Part shown: one piece after another, positions 50,263 to 59,623 of the stretch
Position numbering within the stretch: the stretch's first letter is position 1
Layout: every line of letters begins with the position of its first letter
Assembly: GCA_018362935.1 (NCBI GenBank)
Contig: JAHALQ010000003.1
Coordinates: forward strand, 69,891 to 133,890
DNA from: Pseudomonadota bacterium
GTDB taxonomy: Bacteria > Pseudomonadota > Alphaproteobacteria > RF32 > CAG-239
Direction of reading: 5' to 3'
Length of the DNA: 64,000 nt
The notes under the pieces: generated by a model
Told to the model about the DNA's origin: nothing
Seen by the model: the letters and a program-made list of their open reading frames with translations, nothing else
The model's database searches: none
Position numbers and translations under genes: made by a program

Positions 50263-52713
50263 ATGACCAAAAGAATGTTAATTGACGCAACCCAGCCCGA
50301 AGAAACCCGGGTGGTGGTTGTCAACGGCAACAAACTCGAAGACGTGGAATGCGAAACAACCCACCGCCGACAGATTAAAGGCAATATTTATCTCGGAAAA
50401 GTCATGCGGGTCGAGCCTTCGCTCCAGGCCTGCTTTGTCGACTACGGCGGAAATAAGCACGGCTTTATGGCTTTTGGCGAAATCCACCCCGATTACTATA
50501 ATTTGTCTGACGACGAAATCGCCGCCATTGACAAGGAAGTCGACGAGATTATTGAAAACAAAAAACAGGCGATTAAAGAGCGCGAACAGGAACGCGAAAG
50601 AATCCGCAGAGAAAAAGCCGCTGCCCGCGAAGAGGCTCTGAAAGCCAAAGCCGAGGCTGAAGCCGCACGCAAGGAAGCCTCAGCGCAGGCCGCTGCGCAG
50701 GCAGAACAGCAGGAACCCGCCGTTGAACAAACCGAAGCGCCAACCGCCGCCTGCACGGCAGAAGAAAACAGCAGCGAAAAAGAGACTGCCGAAACTACGG
50801 CCGAAGCGAAAAACGAAGCCGAAACCGAAAATGCCGACAAAAAACACCGCGCCAAAAAACGCGTTCTTAAAAAGAAAATCCGTAAACAGGCCGAAGCCGA
50901 ACACCCCGAAGAAGAACCCGCAAAAGTTCTGAACGAAACAGCCGGCTTGGAAGAAGAAAGCGTCAGCGCCGATGTCGACGACGTGGAAGAAGAAAAAGCG
51001 GCCGCTTTTGAGCCCGCCGCCGTTGAAGAAGAAGTCGACGATGACGATGACGACGCCGAAACCGACTTTGAACTGCAACGCAAACTTATGCGTGCCCGCA
51101 AGCTGTTTCACCGTCATAAAATACAGGACGTCATAAAAGAAGGCCAGATTGTTCTTGTCCAGGTTGTCAAAGAAGAACGCGGCAACAAGGGCGCCGCCCT
51201 GACAACTTATCTGTCACTGGCCGGCCGCTACTGCGTGCTGATGCCTAACCGCATCAAAAGCGGCGGCGTTTCACGCAAAATTACCAACGCTGCCGACCGC
51301 ACCCGCCTCAAAGGAATTGTCAAAGAACTGCCGCTGACCAGCGATATGTCGATTATCGTCCGCACCGCCGGCGAAGAGAAAACCAAAGCCGACATTGTCC
51401 GCGACTATAATTACCTCATCCGCACCTGGAACCAAATCCGCCTTGACTCGCTCAAAGGCAAAGCGCCGGCTCTGATTCACGAGGAAGGGAACCTCATTAA
51501 ACGCGCGCTGCGCGACATATACAGCAAGGACACTGCGGAAATTTTGGTTTCCGGCGAAGAAGCCTATAAGTCGGCCAAAGATTTCTTCCACATTTTGTCA
51601 CCGCATAATCTTAAGAAAATCAAGCTGTACCGCAACAATGACATGCCGCTGTTCCAGCGTTTTCAGGTTGAAGGCCAGCTTGACAAACTGCATGAAGCCA
51701 CCGCTCAGCTGGAATCAGGCGGCTACCTGGTAATCAACCCGACAGAGGCGCTGATATCAATCGACGTCAACTCAGGCCGTGCCACCAAAGAAAAAGATTT
51801 GGAAGAAACCGCACTCAAAACCAACCTGGAAGCCTGCGACGAAATTGCCCGCCAGCTGCGGATGCGCAATCTGGCCGGACTGGTCGTCATTGACTTTATC
51901 GATATGGACGAACCCGCCAATAACCATGCCGTTGAAAAACGCATGAAAGAAGCGCTCAAAAAAGACCGTTCGCGGATTCAGGTCGGCAAAATGAGCATTT
52001 TCGGGCTGCTTGAGCTTTCGCGCCAGAGAATGCACTCCTCTTTCTTTGAAAGCAACTATCAGATTTGTCCGCACTGTCAGGGCAAAGGCATCGTCCGCAC
52101 AATTGAATCCAGCGCGGTATTCATTCTGCGCATGATTGAAGAAGAAGGCATTAAAAACCGTTCTTCCAAGGTCAATGTTTTCATCCCGTCGGAAATCGCC
52201 ATTTACCTGCTGAACCAGAAACGACAGATGCTTGCTTCTCTGGAACAGAAGTATAACATGTGCGTCGTCATCAGTGCCGATGACTCTGTCAAATGTATTT
52301 CCGAATACAGAATTGAACGCACCAAATCGGTTAAGGAAGAAGCTCCTGCTCCGGCTGCCGCACCGGCACCGAAAAAAGAAGCCAAAGAAGAAGTCCTGCA
52401 AGACAAAGCCGCCGAAGAAAGCAACGAAGCCGCTGAGCTTCCCGACAATGCCGAACCGCAGGAAGACCGCCGGCGCAACGGACGCGACCGGCGACGCGGG
52501 CGGAACCGTTTTGACCGCCGCGGACGCAACCGTTTTGACAAGAAAGACAATCAAAACGGCGATAGCGGTACCGTTAAAGAAAAACAGGAAGCCGTCATCT
52601 TGTACAACAGCCATGAAGATATTAAATCTACGGCTGAGGCGGCAGCGCCGCAAAACGACGGCGAACCCGCAAAGGAAAAATCAACTTGGTGGAAAAAACT
52701 TATCAAAGGTTAA
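50263..52713 (+). CDS. rne: Ribonuclease E
   Basis: An 816-residue endoribonuclease, the core of the RNA degradosome. The S1 domain starts near 37 (IKGNIYLGKVMRVEPSLQ) but is split by an insertion of roughly 200 residues rich in Glu, Ala and Lys, a feature of alphaproteobacterial RNase E; it resumes at GQIVLVQVVKEERGNKGA. The catalytic site has LISIDVNSGRATKEKD and VVIDFIDMDEP, and CPHCQGKG is the zinc-link motif. The C-terminus is disordered with an Arg-rich patch (RRRNGRDRRRGRNRFDRRG). ATG 50263 has GGAG eight bases before it. Confidence 0.95.
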   Translation: MTKRMLIDATQPEETRVVVVNGNKLEDVECETTHRRQIKGNIYLGKVMRVEPSLQACFVDYGGNKHGFMAFGEIHPDYYNLSDDEIAAIDKEVDEIIENKKQAIKEREQERERIRREKAAAREEALKAKAEAEAARKEASAQAAAQAEQQEPAVEQTEAPTAACTAEENSSEKETAETTAEAKNEAETENADKKHRAKKRVLKKKIRKQAEAEHPEEEPAKVLNETAGLEEESVSADVDDVEEEKAAAFEPAAVEEEVDDDDDDAETDFELQRKLMRARKLFHRHKIQDVIKEGQIVLVQVVKEERGNKGAALTTYLSLAGRYCVLMPNRIKSGGVSRKITNAADRTRLKGIVKELPLTSDMSIIVRTAGEEKTKADIVRDYNYLIRTWNQIRLDSLKGKAPALIHEEGNLIKRALRDIYSKDTAEILVSGEEAYKSAKDFFHILSPHNLKKIKLYRNNDMPLFQRFQVEGQLDKLHEATAQLESGGYLVINPTEALISIDVNSGRATKEKDLEETALKTNLEACDEIARQLRMRNLAGLVVIDFIDMDEPANNHAVEKRMKEALKKDRSRIQVGKMSIFGLLELSRQRMHSSFFESNYQICPHCQGKGIVRTIESSAVFILRMIEEEGIKNRSSKVNVFIPSEIAIYLLNQKRQMLASLEQKYNMCVVISADDSVKCISEYRIERTKSVKEEAPAPAAAPAPKKEAKEEVLQDKAAEESNEAAELPDNAEPQEDRRRNGRDRRRGRNRFDRRGRNRFDKKDNQNGDSGTVKEKQEAVILYNSHEDIKSTAEAAAPQNDGEPAKEKSTWWKKLIKG

Positions 52714-52715
52714 GT

Positions 52716-54071
52716 TTGAAAAAAATTATGCGAACGATTGGCGGCCTGTGGCTGCCAATCGTTTTTGCTTTGCTGCTGAAACCGAACCAGCTTTGGGCAC
52801 AAGGCATCAGCCTGATATCCGACGAAGAAACCGAACAACTGCTCGGAAACATCATCCGCCCTCTGTTTAATGCCGCCGGGGTAAAATACAACCGCAATGA
52901 AATCCATATCGTCAACGACCCGACGCTGAATGCCTTTGTGGCGGACGGCAATAACCTTTTCATTCATACCGGAACCATTCTCAACGCCGCATCGCCCAAT
53001 GAACTGGCCGGCGTTATCGCTCATGAAACCGGGCATATTCAGGGCGGCCACATCCTGCGGCAAAAGCTCAAAAACCAAACCATGCAGGAGGTCGGCCTGG
53101 TTTCGGCCATTCTGGCCGGCACCGCGGCAGCCGTCACCGGACGCGGTGATGTTGCCATGGCAGCGATGATCGGCAGCCAAAGCTCGGCGCTGACGCATTA
53201 TCTGCATTACCGCACCGAAGAAGAACGCTCCGCCGACGAAGCTGCGCTCAACCTGCTCGACAAGACCGGGCAAAGCCCCGAAGGAATGCTGACTTTTATG
53301 AAAAAAATCGCCCGGCAGAACCAGTTGAGCGGCCGCGAAGAAAACCCTTATTTCCGCACCCACCCGGTTACAGCCGAACGCATCGCCTTTTTTGAACAGG
53401 CCGCAGCCCGAACCCCGTACCCGGCCGACAGCAAATATCAAAAGGCCTTTGAACGCGTCAAAGCCAAGCTTTACGCTTATCTGGCAGACCCGCGGCAGAC
53501 ATTGCAAAAATATCCTTTAAGCAATACGTCCACCCCTGCCCTATACGCTCAAAGCATCGCTTTATTTAAACAGCTGAAATTTGACCAAGCGCTGAAAAAG
53601 ATTGACCTCCTGATAACCCAAGAGCCTGATAATCCATATTTTTATGAATTAAAAGCGCAGATTTATCTCGAAACCGGAAAAATCAAGCCGGCCAAGGAAA
53701 ATTATAAAAAAGCGCTGGCTCTGCTTCCCAATTCCGCGCTTTTGCAAACCAGCTATGCCCAAAGCCTGCTGGAAGACAACCCGACAAAGCAGCAAGCCGC
53801 CGAGGCCGCGCAGCTTTTGAACAAATCGCTCATCAGCCGGCCGAGCGGTTTTGCATGGATGCTGCTGGCGCGCGCCTACGGCGAAAGCGGCAATCAGGCC
53901 GGCGCCAATTATGCCGCAGCCGAATACTCTTACCGCATCGGCCAGCCGGAAGTCGCCCGCGAGCAGCTCAAAGCCGCGCGCAACGCCGTCCCGTCCAAGC
54001 AAATTGCCTTAAAAATCGAGGACTTGGACAACCGCCTGCGCCAAATACTTGACGAGAAACAACATCGCTGA
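52716..54071 (+). CDS. M48 family metalloprotease with TPR-like C-terminus
   Basis: A 451-residue periplasmic protease resembling BepA. Signal peptide (about 6-28), M48 domain with IAHETGHIQGGH (HExxH near 103-107) and the Glu ligand in EEERSADEAAL, then TPR-like helices (YELKAQIYLETGKIKPAKEN). BepA-type proteins degrade or chaperone misfolded outer-membrane proteins. The start is taken as TTG 52716, just after the rne stop with AAAGG seven bases upstream; ATG 52728 is the alternative. It is probably co-transcribed with rne. Confidence 0.9.
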   Translation: MKKIMRTIGGLWLPIVFALLLKPNQLWAQGISLISDEETEQLLGNIIRPLFNAAGVKYNRNEIHIVNDPTLNAFVADGNNLFIHTGTILNAASPNELAGVIAHETGHIQGGHILRQKLKNQTMQEVGLVSAILAGTAAAVTGRGDVAMAAMIGSQSSALTHYLHYRTEEERSADEAALNLLDKTGQSPEGMLTFMKKIARQNQLSGREENPYFRTHPVTAERIAFFEQAAARTPYPADSKYQKAFERVKAKLYAYLADPRQTLQKYPLSNTSTPALYAQSIALFKQLKFDQALKKIDLLITQEPDNPYFYELKAQIYLETGKIKPAKENYKKALALLPNSALLQTSYAQSLLEDNPTKQQAAEAAQLLNKSLISRPSGFAWMLLARAYGESGNQAGANYAAAEYSYRIGQPEVAREQLKAARNAVPSKQIALKIEDLDNRLRQILDEKQHR

Positions 54072-54072
54072 T

Positions 54073-54082
54073 TTTGTCTAAA
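54073..54082 (-). promoter_or_regulatory. TTTAGACAAA box, inverted copy
   Basis: TTTGTCTAAA on the plus strand, seven bases upstream of the -35 of the 54147 promoter. See the identical boxes at 8634, 12937 and 12966. Confidence 0.35.
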
Positions 54083-54088
54083 TTTGGG

Positions 54089-54117
54089 TTGATGCCGATA
54101 ATAAAATATGTTATACT
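54089..54117 (+). promoter_or_regulatory. Promoter for the 54147 gene
   Basis: TTGATG (54089-54094), exact 17-base spacer, TATACT (54112-54117), 29 bases before the ATG. Confidence 0.65.
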
Positions 54118-54146
54118 CCTTTTAGTTTATCAAAAAGGAGTTTTCA

Positions 54147-55217
54147 ATGACGGAAAATCCCGAAGAAGAAGAAAAGAAAGAACCGGCCTACCCGCGCATC
54201 CGGCTGCAGGCAATCAACAAAGAAGCAGCCCAGTTTTTTGAAGCGGCCAATAATTTGGAAAAAAATTCGCCGCAGGCACGCAAAATGCGCCGCCAAGGCC
54301 TTGACTTTCTGCAAAGCCGGGCAGAAGCCTATGTTTTAGAAAACGACCTTGACCCCGGACGCCTCGGCGAACTGCGAACATCAGAACTGGTATTTCTGTT
54401 TTCCAATCTGGCAAAAAGCAAAAACCCCGAAATAACAAACAAAGAAATGTTTCGCGCCCTGTGGGACGAATGCGACGAGCGTTTGGCTCAGGCTGAAGAA
54501 AACAAATGGCTTGTTTCCGACAAAGAACGTGCCGTTCTGATGAAATACTGCCGGGCGGCGCCGCGGCTGATACCATACTCCGGGCTTAATGAAGAATGCT
54601 GGAAAAGCTTTATCCCGCATTACAACAATTCTCTTATTGAACTCGAAACACACCGCATTCCGAAAAAAGAAGAAAAAATTGTTGAAATAAAGCCGCAAAA
54701 GACCGAAGTTCTGGCAACACCGCTGCTGGCCGACCCCTTAGCGGAGATACGGGAAAAAGATTACGGCGCAGATTTATCTAAGGCTTTCAAAAAGACTGCC
54801 CCGGCTTACGGCATCCGCTACAAACGTGTCGACAAAAAAGAAGACGATTTTATCCGTTATGACCTTTATCCGTGGAAAAAACGCGAGGAAGACAAACCGA
54901 CAGGTTCATTGACGATTTACGATGACAAAAAGATTATGCTGGCAAGCCGGGAATACGAACATTTTGTGGCAACCGTCAAGATGCTCAAAGATGCCGGTCA
55001 TGAAGAAATCCTGTTGCAGCACCTGAGCAAAGACCCTGACGAGGCTAAGGCCTTTGCCGCCAATATGGTGGTAGCCGGGCATGTTGTCGACATTCAAGTC
55101 CAACAGCCGTTCAAACTGGAAGAACTGCAAAAATACAATCCGCGCATTTCAGGCATTATCCAACAGCAGAAACAAAATTCCGCACAGCCCGTTGTCAGAC
55201 AGCCGCACACGCGCTGA
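54147..55217 (+). CDS. Unknown cytoplasmic protein
   Basis: A 356-residue acidic protein with no signal peptide or membrane helix. The first 130 residues are helical; a middle Lys/Glu-rich linker is followed near 230-310 by a compact segment (GSLTIYDDKKIMLASREY, then a helix and AFAANMVVAGHVVD). That strand-helix order faintly recalls LPD7-like domains in relaxase-associated polyvalent proteins, but no conjugation gene is nearby, so this is only a weak idea. AAGGAG lies seven bases before the ATG and the promoter is good, so it is expressed. It ends at a strong terminator. Confidence 0.75.
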   Translation: MTENPEEEEKKEPAYPRIRLQAINKEAAQFFEAANNLEKNSPQARKMRRQGLDFLQSRAEAYVLENDLDPGRLGELRTSELVFLFSNLAKSKNPEITNKEMFRALWDECDERLAQAEENKWLVSDKERAVLMKYCRAAPRLIPYSGLNEECWKSFIPHYNNSLIELETHRIPKKEEKIVEIKPQKTEVLATPLLADPLAEIREKDYGADLSKAFKKTAPAYGIRYKRVDKKEDDFIRYDLYPWKKREEDKPTGSLTIYDDKKIMLASREYEHFVATVKMLKDAGHEEILLQHLSKDPDEAKAFAANMVVAGHVVDIQVQQPFKLEELQKYNPRISGIIQQQKQNSAQPVVRQPHTR

Positions 55218-55230
55218 TTTCCCGTAACAA

Positions 55231-55261
55231 AAAGAGCCTGCTTTTTGAGCAGGCTCTTTTT
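55231..55261. terminator. Bidirectional terminator
   Basis: AAAGAGCCTGC and GCAGGCTCTTTTT arms between convergent genes ending at 55217 and 55274. Confidence 0.9.
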
Positions 55262-55273
55262 GTTATTCCGAGG

Positions 55274-56470
55274 TTATTTGTCTACGAAAGCACGACAGTA
55301 ATAATAGTAACTGTCATTTGCTCCCGGAATTACATGTTGTCCGGAACAGGTTGAAGCGCAATAGATACGGTAAGCTTGATGCGCATTAGAGAAAGTTGTC
55401 CAATAATAAGGTTGGCTAATTGCAGCCACCGCATGGTCATGTCCGGAACTCGGGGTAAACTTGCCTCTGATGTTATTGAGATCAACTTCATAGGCAAATC
55501 CGCTGAAACTCCCTTGACTGTTGCATGTTTCACTGGCAGGACTTAGCTTTTCTGATTTTGAACCGCCCCAGATAACAACCCATTGGCCGTATAAATCCTG
55601 AGAAATCACGCCGAGGGGATTTTTGGCGGCAATCAGTGTCTTAGAGCAGGTACCATCGGCATTCAGATACATTCCGATGCCGCACTGAGCCAGTGTCTCA
55701 TCGGCTCCTTTGTTTCTGCCGGCGTAAATGAAGACGTTGGCGGAGTAGTTTCTTGGGACAACACGGGAAGTATTAGAATTACGTCCGTAAACAGAACAGT
55801 GTCTGGAGGCGTCAAAACCTAATGTAAATCCTCCGCCGCTGCTTTTACTTGTTGCATCATACCCGAAAACTCCATTGTGAAAAAACGCGCCGCTGAAATG
55901 TTGTGCTGAGCCATCGTCTAAAGCGGCTACTTGCCCTAAAATATTAGGCAGGCTATCTTGTTCCACCGTCTTAAGGCTTGAAGCGGTGCTCGTTGCGGCA
56001 GCTTTGAGGAAGTATCCTGAATAACTGGGCAGTTTGTTACCGAAAGAACCGCTGATAGCGGCGTAAAGTTCAGGATACTGCGAAGAAGAATAAGAGCGTC
56101 CGTTGCACAAGAGCCAGCCGTTGTGGTCGGAAGTACGCAGAGAATACTTCAAATCGCCGGGCGAAGCTTCAAAGATGCATTTGCCTTTACTGGAATCCGA
56201 CGGGCACAGCGTATAATCGCCAGGACATTCGGAAGTGGTGTCGGTAAAACCGAGCGAGGCGCAGGTAATTTCATCCATGCAATATGCTTTGGTTTTGTCA
56301 AACGGGCAATATAAAATCGTTTTGCCGGCGCAGTCGGAGGCAGATTTTGTATAGCCAAGTTCGGAACAGGAAGGTGCCTGGGAACAGGTCTGGGCGCGGG
56401 CGTCGAAAACGGTCCAGACAAGTCCAGGCGTAAGAACGGAAACAGATAAGAAAGTACGAAAATAGTTCAT
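55274..56470 (-). CDS. Secreted Cys-module protein with phage-collar-like domain
   Basis: A 398-residue protein with signal peptide (cleavage after DARA, about 27). Two cysteine modules follow (CSELGYTKSASDC, then CPFDKTKAYC; CASLGFTDTTSEC, then CPSDSSKGKC). From about residue 105 comes a segment resembling the phage tail-collar domain: NGWLLCNGRSYSSSQYPELY and LPSYSGYFLKA. The C-terminus has TCSGQHVIPGANDSYYYYC. The start at 56470 has GAGG nine bases before it; an open frame to 56596 has no such site. No phage genes are nearby. A surface adhesin or fibre-like role is inferred. Its terminal module recurs in 62437-63702. Confidence 0.78.
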   Translation of the reverse strand: MNYFRTFLSVSVLTPGLVWTVFDARAQTCSQAPSCSELGYTKSASDCAGKTILYCPFDKTKAYCMDEITCASLGFTDTTSECPGDYTLCPSDSSKGKCIFEASPGDLKYSLRTSDHNGWLLCNGRSYSSSQYPELYAAISGSFGNKLPSYSGYFLKAAATSTASSLKTVEQDSLPNILGQVAALDDGSAQHFSGAFFHNGVFGYDATSKSSGGGFTLGFDASRHCSVYGRNSNTSRVVPRNYSANVFIYAGRNKGADETLAQCGIGMYLNADGTCSKTLIAAKNPLGVISQDLYGQWVVIWGGSKSEKLSPASETCNSQGSFSGFAYEVDLNNIRGKFTPSSGHDHAVAAISQPYYWTTFSNAHQAYRIYCASTCSGQHVIPGANDSYYYYCRAFVDK

Positions 56471-56568
56471 GGCAAAGTACCTCAAACAAGAATATAAGAC
56501 TATTCTTATTATCGGACAAAACGACCGACAAGTCAACAATAAATTAAGGGTGCGGTTGGGACAAAAAA

Positions 56569-56591
56569 ATCCCCCGTTTGGAACAGGGGAT
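56569..56591 (-). terminator. Terminator after mrp
   Basis: On the minus strand ATCCCC and GGGGAT arms are followed by TTTTTTT, twelve bases past the mrp stop at 56603. Confidence 0.85.
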
Positions 56592-56602
56592 CTCACATAT
56601 AT

Positions 56603-57598
56603 TTATTTCAACTCATCCAGCAGCTTGGCGGCAATTTCCATATAAGCTTTGGTATACGGGCTGTCCGGCTCTGACAAGACAATCGGCGTGCCGTTGTCGG
56701 CATTGGTACGGATGTCAATATGCAGCGGAACCTCGCCCAAGAAGGGAACGCCCAATTCTCCGGCCGTCGTGCGGGCGCCCTCATGGCCGAAGATGTCGGC
56801 GCGGGTGCCGCAATGCGGACAGATATAATAGCTCATGTTTTCGATAATTCCCAAAATCGGCACATCAACGCGCTTAAACATGTTGACACCTTTGACCGCG
56901 TCTATCAGCGCGATATCCTGCGGGGTCGACACAATCACGGCACCGCTCATATTTAAACGCTGTGACATGGTAATCTGAATATCGCCGGTTCCGGGCGGCA
57001 TGTCGACAACCATAACATCAATTTCTTCCCAATTGGTATCGGTCATCAGCTGTTCGATAGCGCCGCAGGCTTTGGAACCGCGCCAAATCAACGGCTGCGA
57101 ACGATCGACCAGCGTGCCGATTGACATGGATTGGACACCGTGAAACTCAAAGGGCTGAAAAGTCTTTCCGTCGTATGAAATCGGCGCAACGCCCTCAAAC
57201 CCGAGCATGGTCGGAATGGAGGGGCCGTAAATGTCCGCGTCAAACAAAGCGACTTTTTGCCCCAGTTTGGACAAGGCCAAAGCCAGATTGACCGAAGTGG
57301 TTGACTTGCCGACGCCGCCTTTGCCCGAAGCCACGGCAATGATTTTTTTCACGCCGCGCACCTGCCATTTTTCAATCTCCGGCTTTAATGTCGGCGCGGC
57401 CTTGGCGACGGTATAAATCACCGAAACCTTATTCACGCCGGGCAAGGCGCGAACCTCATTTTCTATGGCTTTGGTTTTGCCGGCGTCTTCCGCGGCATTC
57501 TGCAGCGTGATGATGACGCGGCCGTTAAAAACGCCGACATTTTCAATTTCGGACGGGTTAAAATACTTTGCGGTTATCTCTCTGATTTGTGCTTCCAT
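56603..57598 (-). CDS. mrp: Mrp/ApbC iron-sulphur cluster carrier ATPase
   Basis: A 331-residue protein with an N-terminal DUF59-like domain (about 1-75) and a ParA-like P-loop ATPase: ASGKGGVGKSTTSVNLALAL near 91, DADIYGPSIPTMLG, and VVDMPPGTGDIQ. CPHC near 268 (YYICPHCGTRADIFG) is the cluster-binding motif. It transfers Fe-S clusters to apo-proteins. ATG 57598 is preferred over a TTG six bases upstream; AGGGG lies 11 bases before it. It is divergent from hflK, a frequent alphaproteobacterial arrangement. Confidence 0.95.
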   Translation of the reverse strand: MEAQIREITAKYFNPSEIENVGVFNGRVIITLQNAAEDAGKTKAIENEVRALPGVNKVSVIYTVAKAAPTLKPEIEKWQVRGVKKIIAVASGKGGVGKSTTSVNLALALSKLGQKVALFDADIYGPSIPTMLGFEGVAPISYDGKTFQPFEFHGVQSMSIGTLVDRSQPLIWRGSKACGAIEQLMTDTNWEEIDVMVVDMPPGTGDIQITMSQRLNMSGAVIVSTPQDIALIDAVKGVNMFKRVDVPILGIIENMSYYICPHCGTRADIFGHEGARTTAGELGVPFLGEVPLHIDIRTNADNGTPIVLSEPDSPYTKAYMEIAAKLLDELK

Positions 57599-57698
57599 GG
57601 CCAAGCAACCCCTGTTGATAGATATTATCGAATATTGTTTTTGGTATATTTATATTATATATTTAGGCAACGCAACAAAAAATTACAGAGGTAAGCAA

Positions 57699-58739
57699 AT
57701 GGCAAAAATTCCTAATCCCTGGGAAGACAACAACGACGGCCCATGGCAGGACAGTCCTGACCCAGCCAAGTCAAAAAACAAAATCCACCCGTTTCCCAAA
57801 CCGGGCAAGGACGGCTTTGACTTCAAATGGCAATGGGGCGCGCTGGCCTTGGTTTTGGTCTGGCTGGCCTCGGGATTTTATCAGGTGCAGCCCAATGAAG
57901 AGGGGGTTGTCCTGCGCTTCGGTGCCTATGACCGGACAACCATGCCCGGTTTGCATTACCACCTGCCGATACCTTTCGAAGATGTTGAAAAAGTCAACAT
58001 TACTCAGGAACGCAGCATTAACCTCGGTGTCGCCGAGCTGGGCAACCCACGCAATTCGTTTAATGAGAGCCATATGCTGACCGGCGACGAAAACATCGTC
58101 GATATTAACCTGACCATCGTCTGGCGCATCGAAAATGCCAAAGACTATTTGTTCAATATGCAAAATCCCGACCAGACGGTTAAAGTCGCCGCGCAGTCCG
58201 TTTTGCGCGAAATTGTCGGTCAGTCGGAAATGATGCCGATTATTTCGGGCGACCGCGGCAAAGTTGAGGATGAAACCAAGGAAGAACTGCAAAAAGTTCT
58301 CAACGAATTCGGTTCCGGCATTAAAATTGTACGCGTCAAACTGCAAAAAGCCGACCCGCCGAAGCAGGTGGTTGACGCTTTTAACGAGGTTCAACGCGCC
58401 AAAGCCGACATGGAACGCTTCAAAAATGAAGCGGAAGCCTATCGCAACGAAATTCTGCCCAAATCGCGAGGCGAAGCGGCTCAGCGCCTGCAAAACGCCG
58501 AGGCTTACAGACAATCCGTCATCAACAAAGCGCAGGGTGAAGCCGAAAGATTCCTTTCTGTTTATGACGCCTATAAGCAAGGCAAGGACGTTACCGCCAA
58601 ACGCCTGTATCTCGAAACGATGGAAGAAGTCATGAGCAATTCAAACAAAATGATTATTGATCCGTCTGACAAAGGCAATAATGTTATGCCCTATCTGCCG
58701 CTGGACCAACTGCAAAAACGCCGGAGCAAAGGAGAATAG
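57699..58739 (+). CDS. hflK: HflK, FtsH-modulating SPFH protein
   Basis: A 346-residue protein: a Pro/Trp/Asp-rich cytoplasmic start (KIPNPWEDNNDGPWQDS), one membrane helix (about 50-65), then the SPFH/band-7 domain (GVVLRFGAYDRTTMPGLHY) and a coiled coil with GEAAQRLQNAEAYRQ. With HflC it forms a large cage around the FtsH protease in the inner membrane. The ATG at 57699 has AGAGG seven bases before it; a longer open frame to 57465 covers mrp on the other strand. The A+T-rich gap upstream contains TATATT-like elements that may serve as promoter. Confidence 0.95.
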   Translation: MAKIPNPWEDNNDGPWQDSPDPAKSKNKIHPFPKPGKDGFDFKWQWGALALVLVWLASGFYQVQPNEEGVVLRFGAYDRTTMPGLHYHLPIPFEDVEKVNITQERSINLGVAELGNPRNSFNESHMLTGDENIVDINLTIVWRIENAKDYLFNMQNPDQTVKVAAQSVLREIVGQSEMMPIISGDRGKVEDETKEELQKVLNEFGSGIKIVRVKLQKADPPKQVVDAFNEVQRAKADMERFKNEAEAYRNEILPKSRGEAAQRLQNAEAYRQSVINKAQGEAERFLSVYDAYKQGKDVTAKRLYLETMEEVMSNSNKMIIDPSDKGNNVMPYLPLDQLQKRRSKGE

Positions 58740-58742
58740 ACA

Positions 58743-59618
58743 ATGAGTGATAAGATGAAAATAGCCTTAGGCGTTATTGCTGCCGCCATTTTGTTTGTCG
58801 CCATAAACTCTGTTTATGTCGTACGGCAGACCGAGCAGGCGATTGTCCTGCAATTCGGTAATCCTGTGCGCGTGGTCAAAGACGCCGGGCTGAAATTCAA
58901 AATCCCGTTTATTCAGAATGTGGTCTTTTATGACAACCGGCTGCTTAATCTCGACCCGCCGGCGCAGGAAGTCGTTCTGAACGACAAAAAGCGTCTGGAC
59001 GTTGACAGTTTTACGCGCTACCGCATTGTCGACCCGCTGCGGTTTTACAAGACCGTGCGCACGGAAGCGCAGGCACGTTCCAAGCTGGAAGAAATCGTCA
59101 ATTCTTCCCTGCGTAAGGTTTTGGGACGCATCACCCTGCCCCAGCTGCTGTCGCAGAAACGCACGCAGATTATGTCAGACATCAGCAAAGCGGTTAAAGT
59201 CGATGCCGAGCAAATCGGCGTCAGCGTTGCCGATGTGAGAATCCGCCGCGCCGACCTGCCGGTCGAAGTTTTGCAGGCGATTAACGCCCGCATGAAAGCC
59301 GAACGCGAACGCGACGCCAAAGAATTCCGCGCAACCGGCCAGCAGGAAGCTCAGAAAATCCGTGCAACGGCCGAAAAAGACAAGGCTGTCATCATTGCCG
59401 AAGCCGAGAAAAAAGCCCAGATTATCCGCGGACAAGGCGACAAAACGGCTATCGGCATCTGGAACAACGCCGCAAGCATTGACCCTCAGTTTTATGCCTT
59501 TTACCGCTCGCTCGAGGCCTACAAAAAAGCTTTAAGTTCTGAAGACACCTCTCTGGTTTTGACGCCGGACAGCGAATTTTTTGATTTCTTCGGAAAAACA
59601 ATCCCGACAGGAAAATAA
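58743..59618 (+). CDS. hflC: HflC, FtsH-modulating SPFH protein
   Basis: A 291-residue partner of HflK with an N-terminal membrane anchor (about 7-24), SPFH domain (VVRQTEQAIVLQFGNPVRVV, FYDNRLLNLDPPAQEVVLN) and an Ala/Glu/Lys-rich coiled coil (EKKAQIIRGQGDKTAIGI). It starts three bases after hflK with GGAG seven bases before the ATG. The two proteins form hetero-oligomers that restrict FtsH activity. DegP follows, so the operon links two envelope proteolysis systems. Confidence 0.96.
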   Translation: MSDKMKIALGVIAAAILFVAINSVYVVRQTEQAIVLQFGNPVRVVKDAGLKFKIPFIQNVVFYDNRLLNLDPPAQEVVLNDKKRLDVDSFTRYRIVDPLRFYKTVRTEAQARSKLEEIVNSSLRKVLGRITLPQLLSQKRTQIMSDISKAVKVDAEQIGVSVADVRIRRADLPVEVLQAINARMKAERERDAKEFRATGQQEAQKIRATAEKDKAVIIAEAEKKAQIIRGQGDKTAIGIWNNAASIDPQFYAFYRSLEAYKKALSSEDTSLVLTPDSEFFDFFGKTIPTGK

Positions 59619-59623
59619 GACTG

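Noticed and set aside
52710..53507. Long minus-strand open frame opposite the M48 protease gene
   Set aside because: Antisense shadow of a recognised gene, with low-complexity composition.
55274..56470. Prophage remnant, because of the collar-like domain
   Set aside because: No capsid, tail, integrase or lysis genes nearby, and the protein has a signal peptide and cysteine modules instead.
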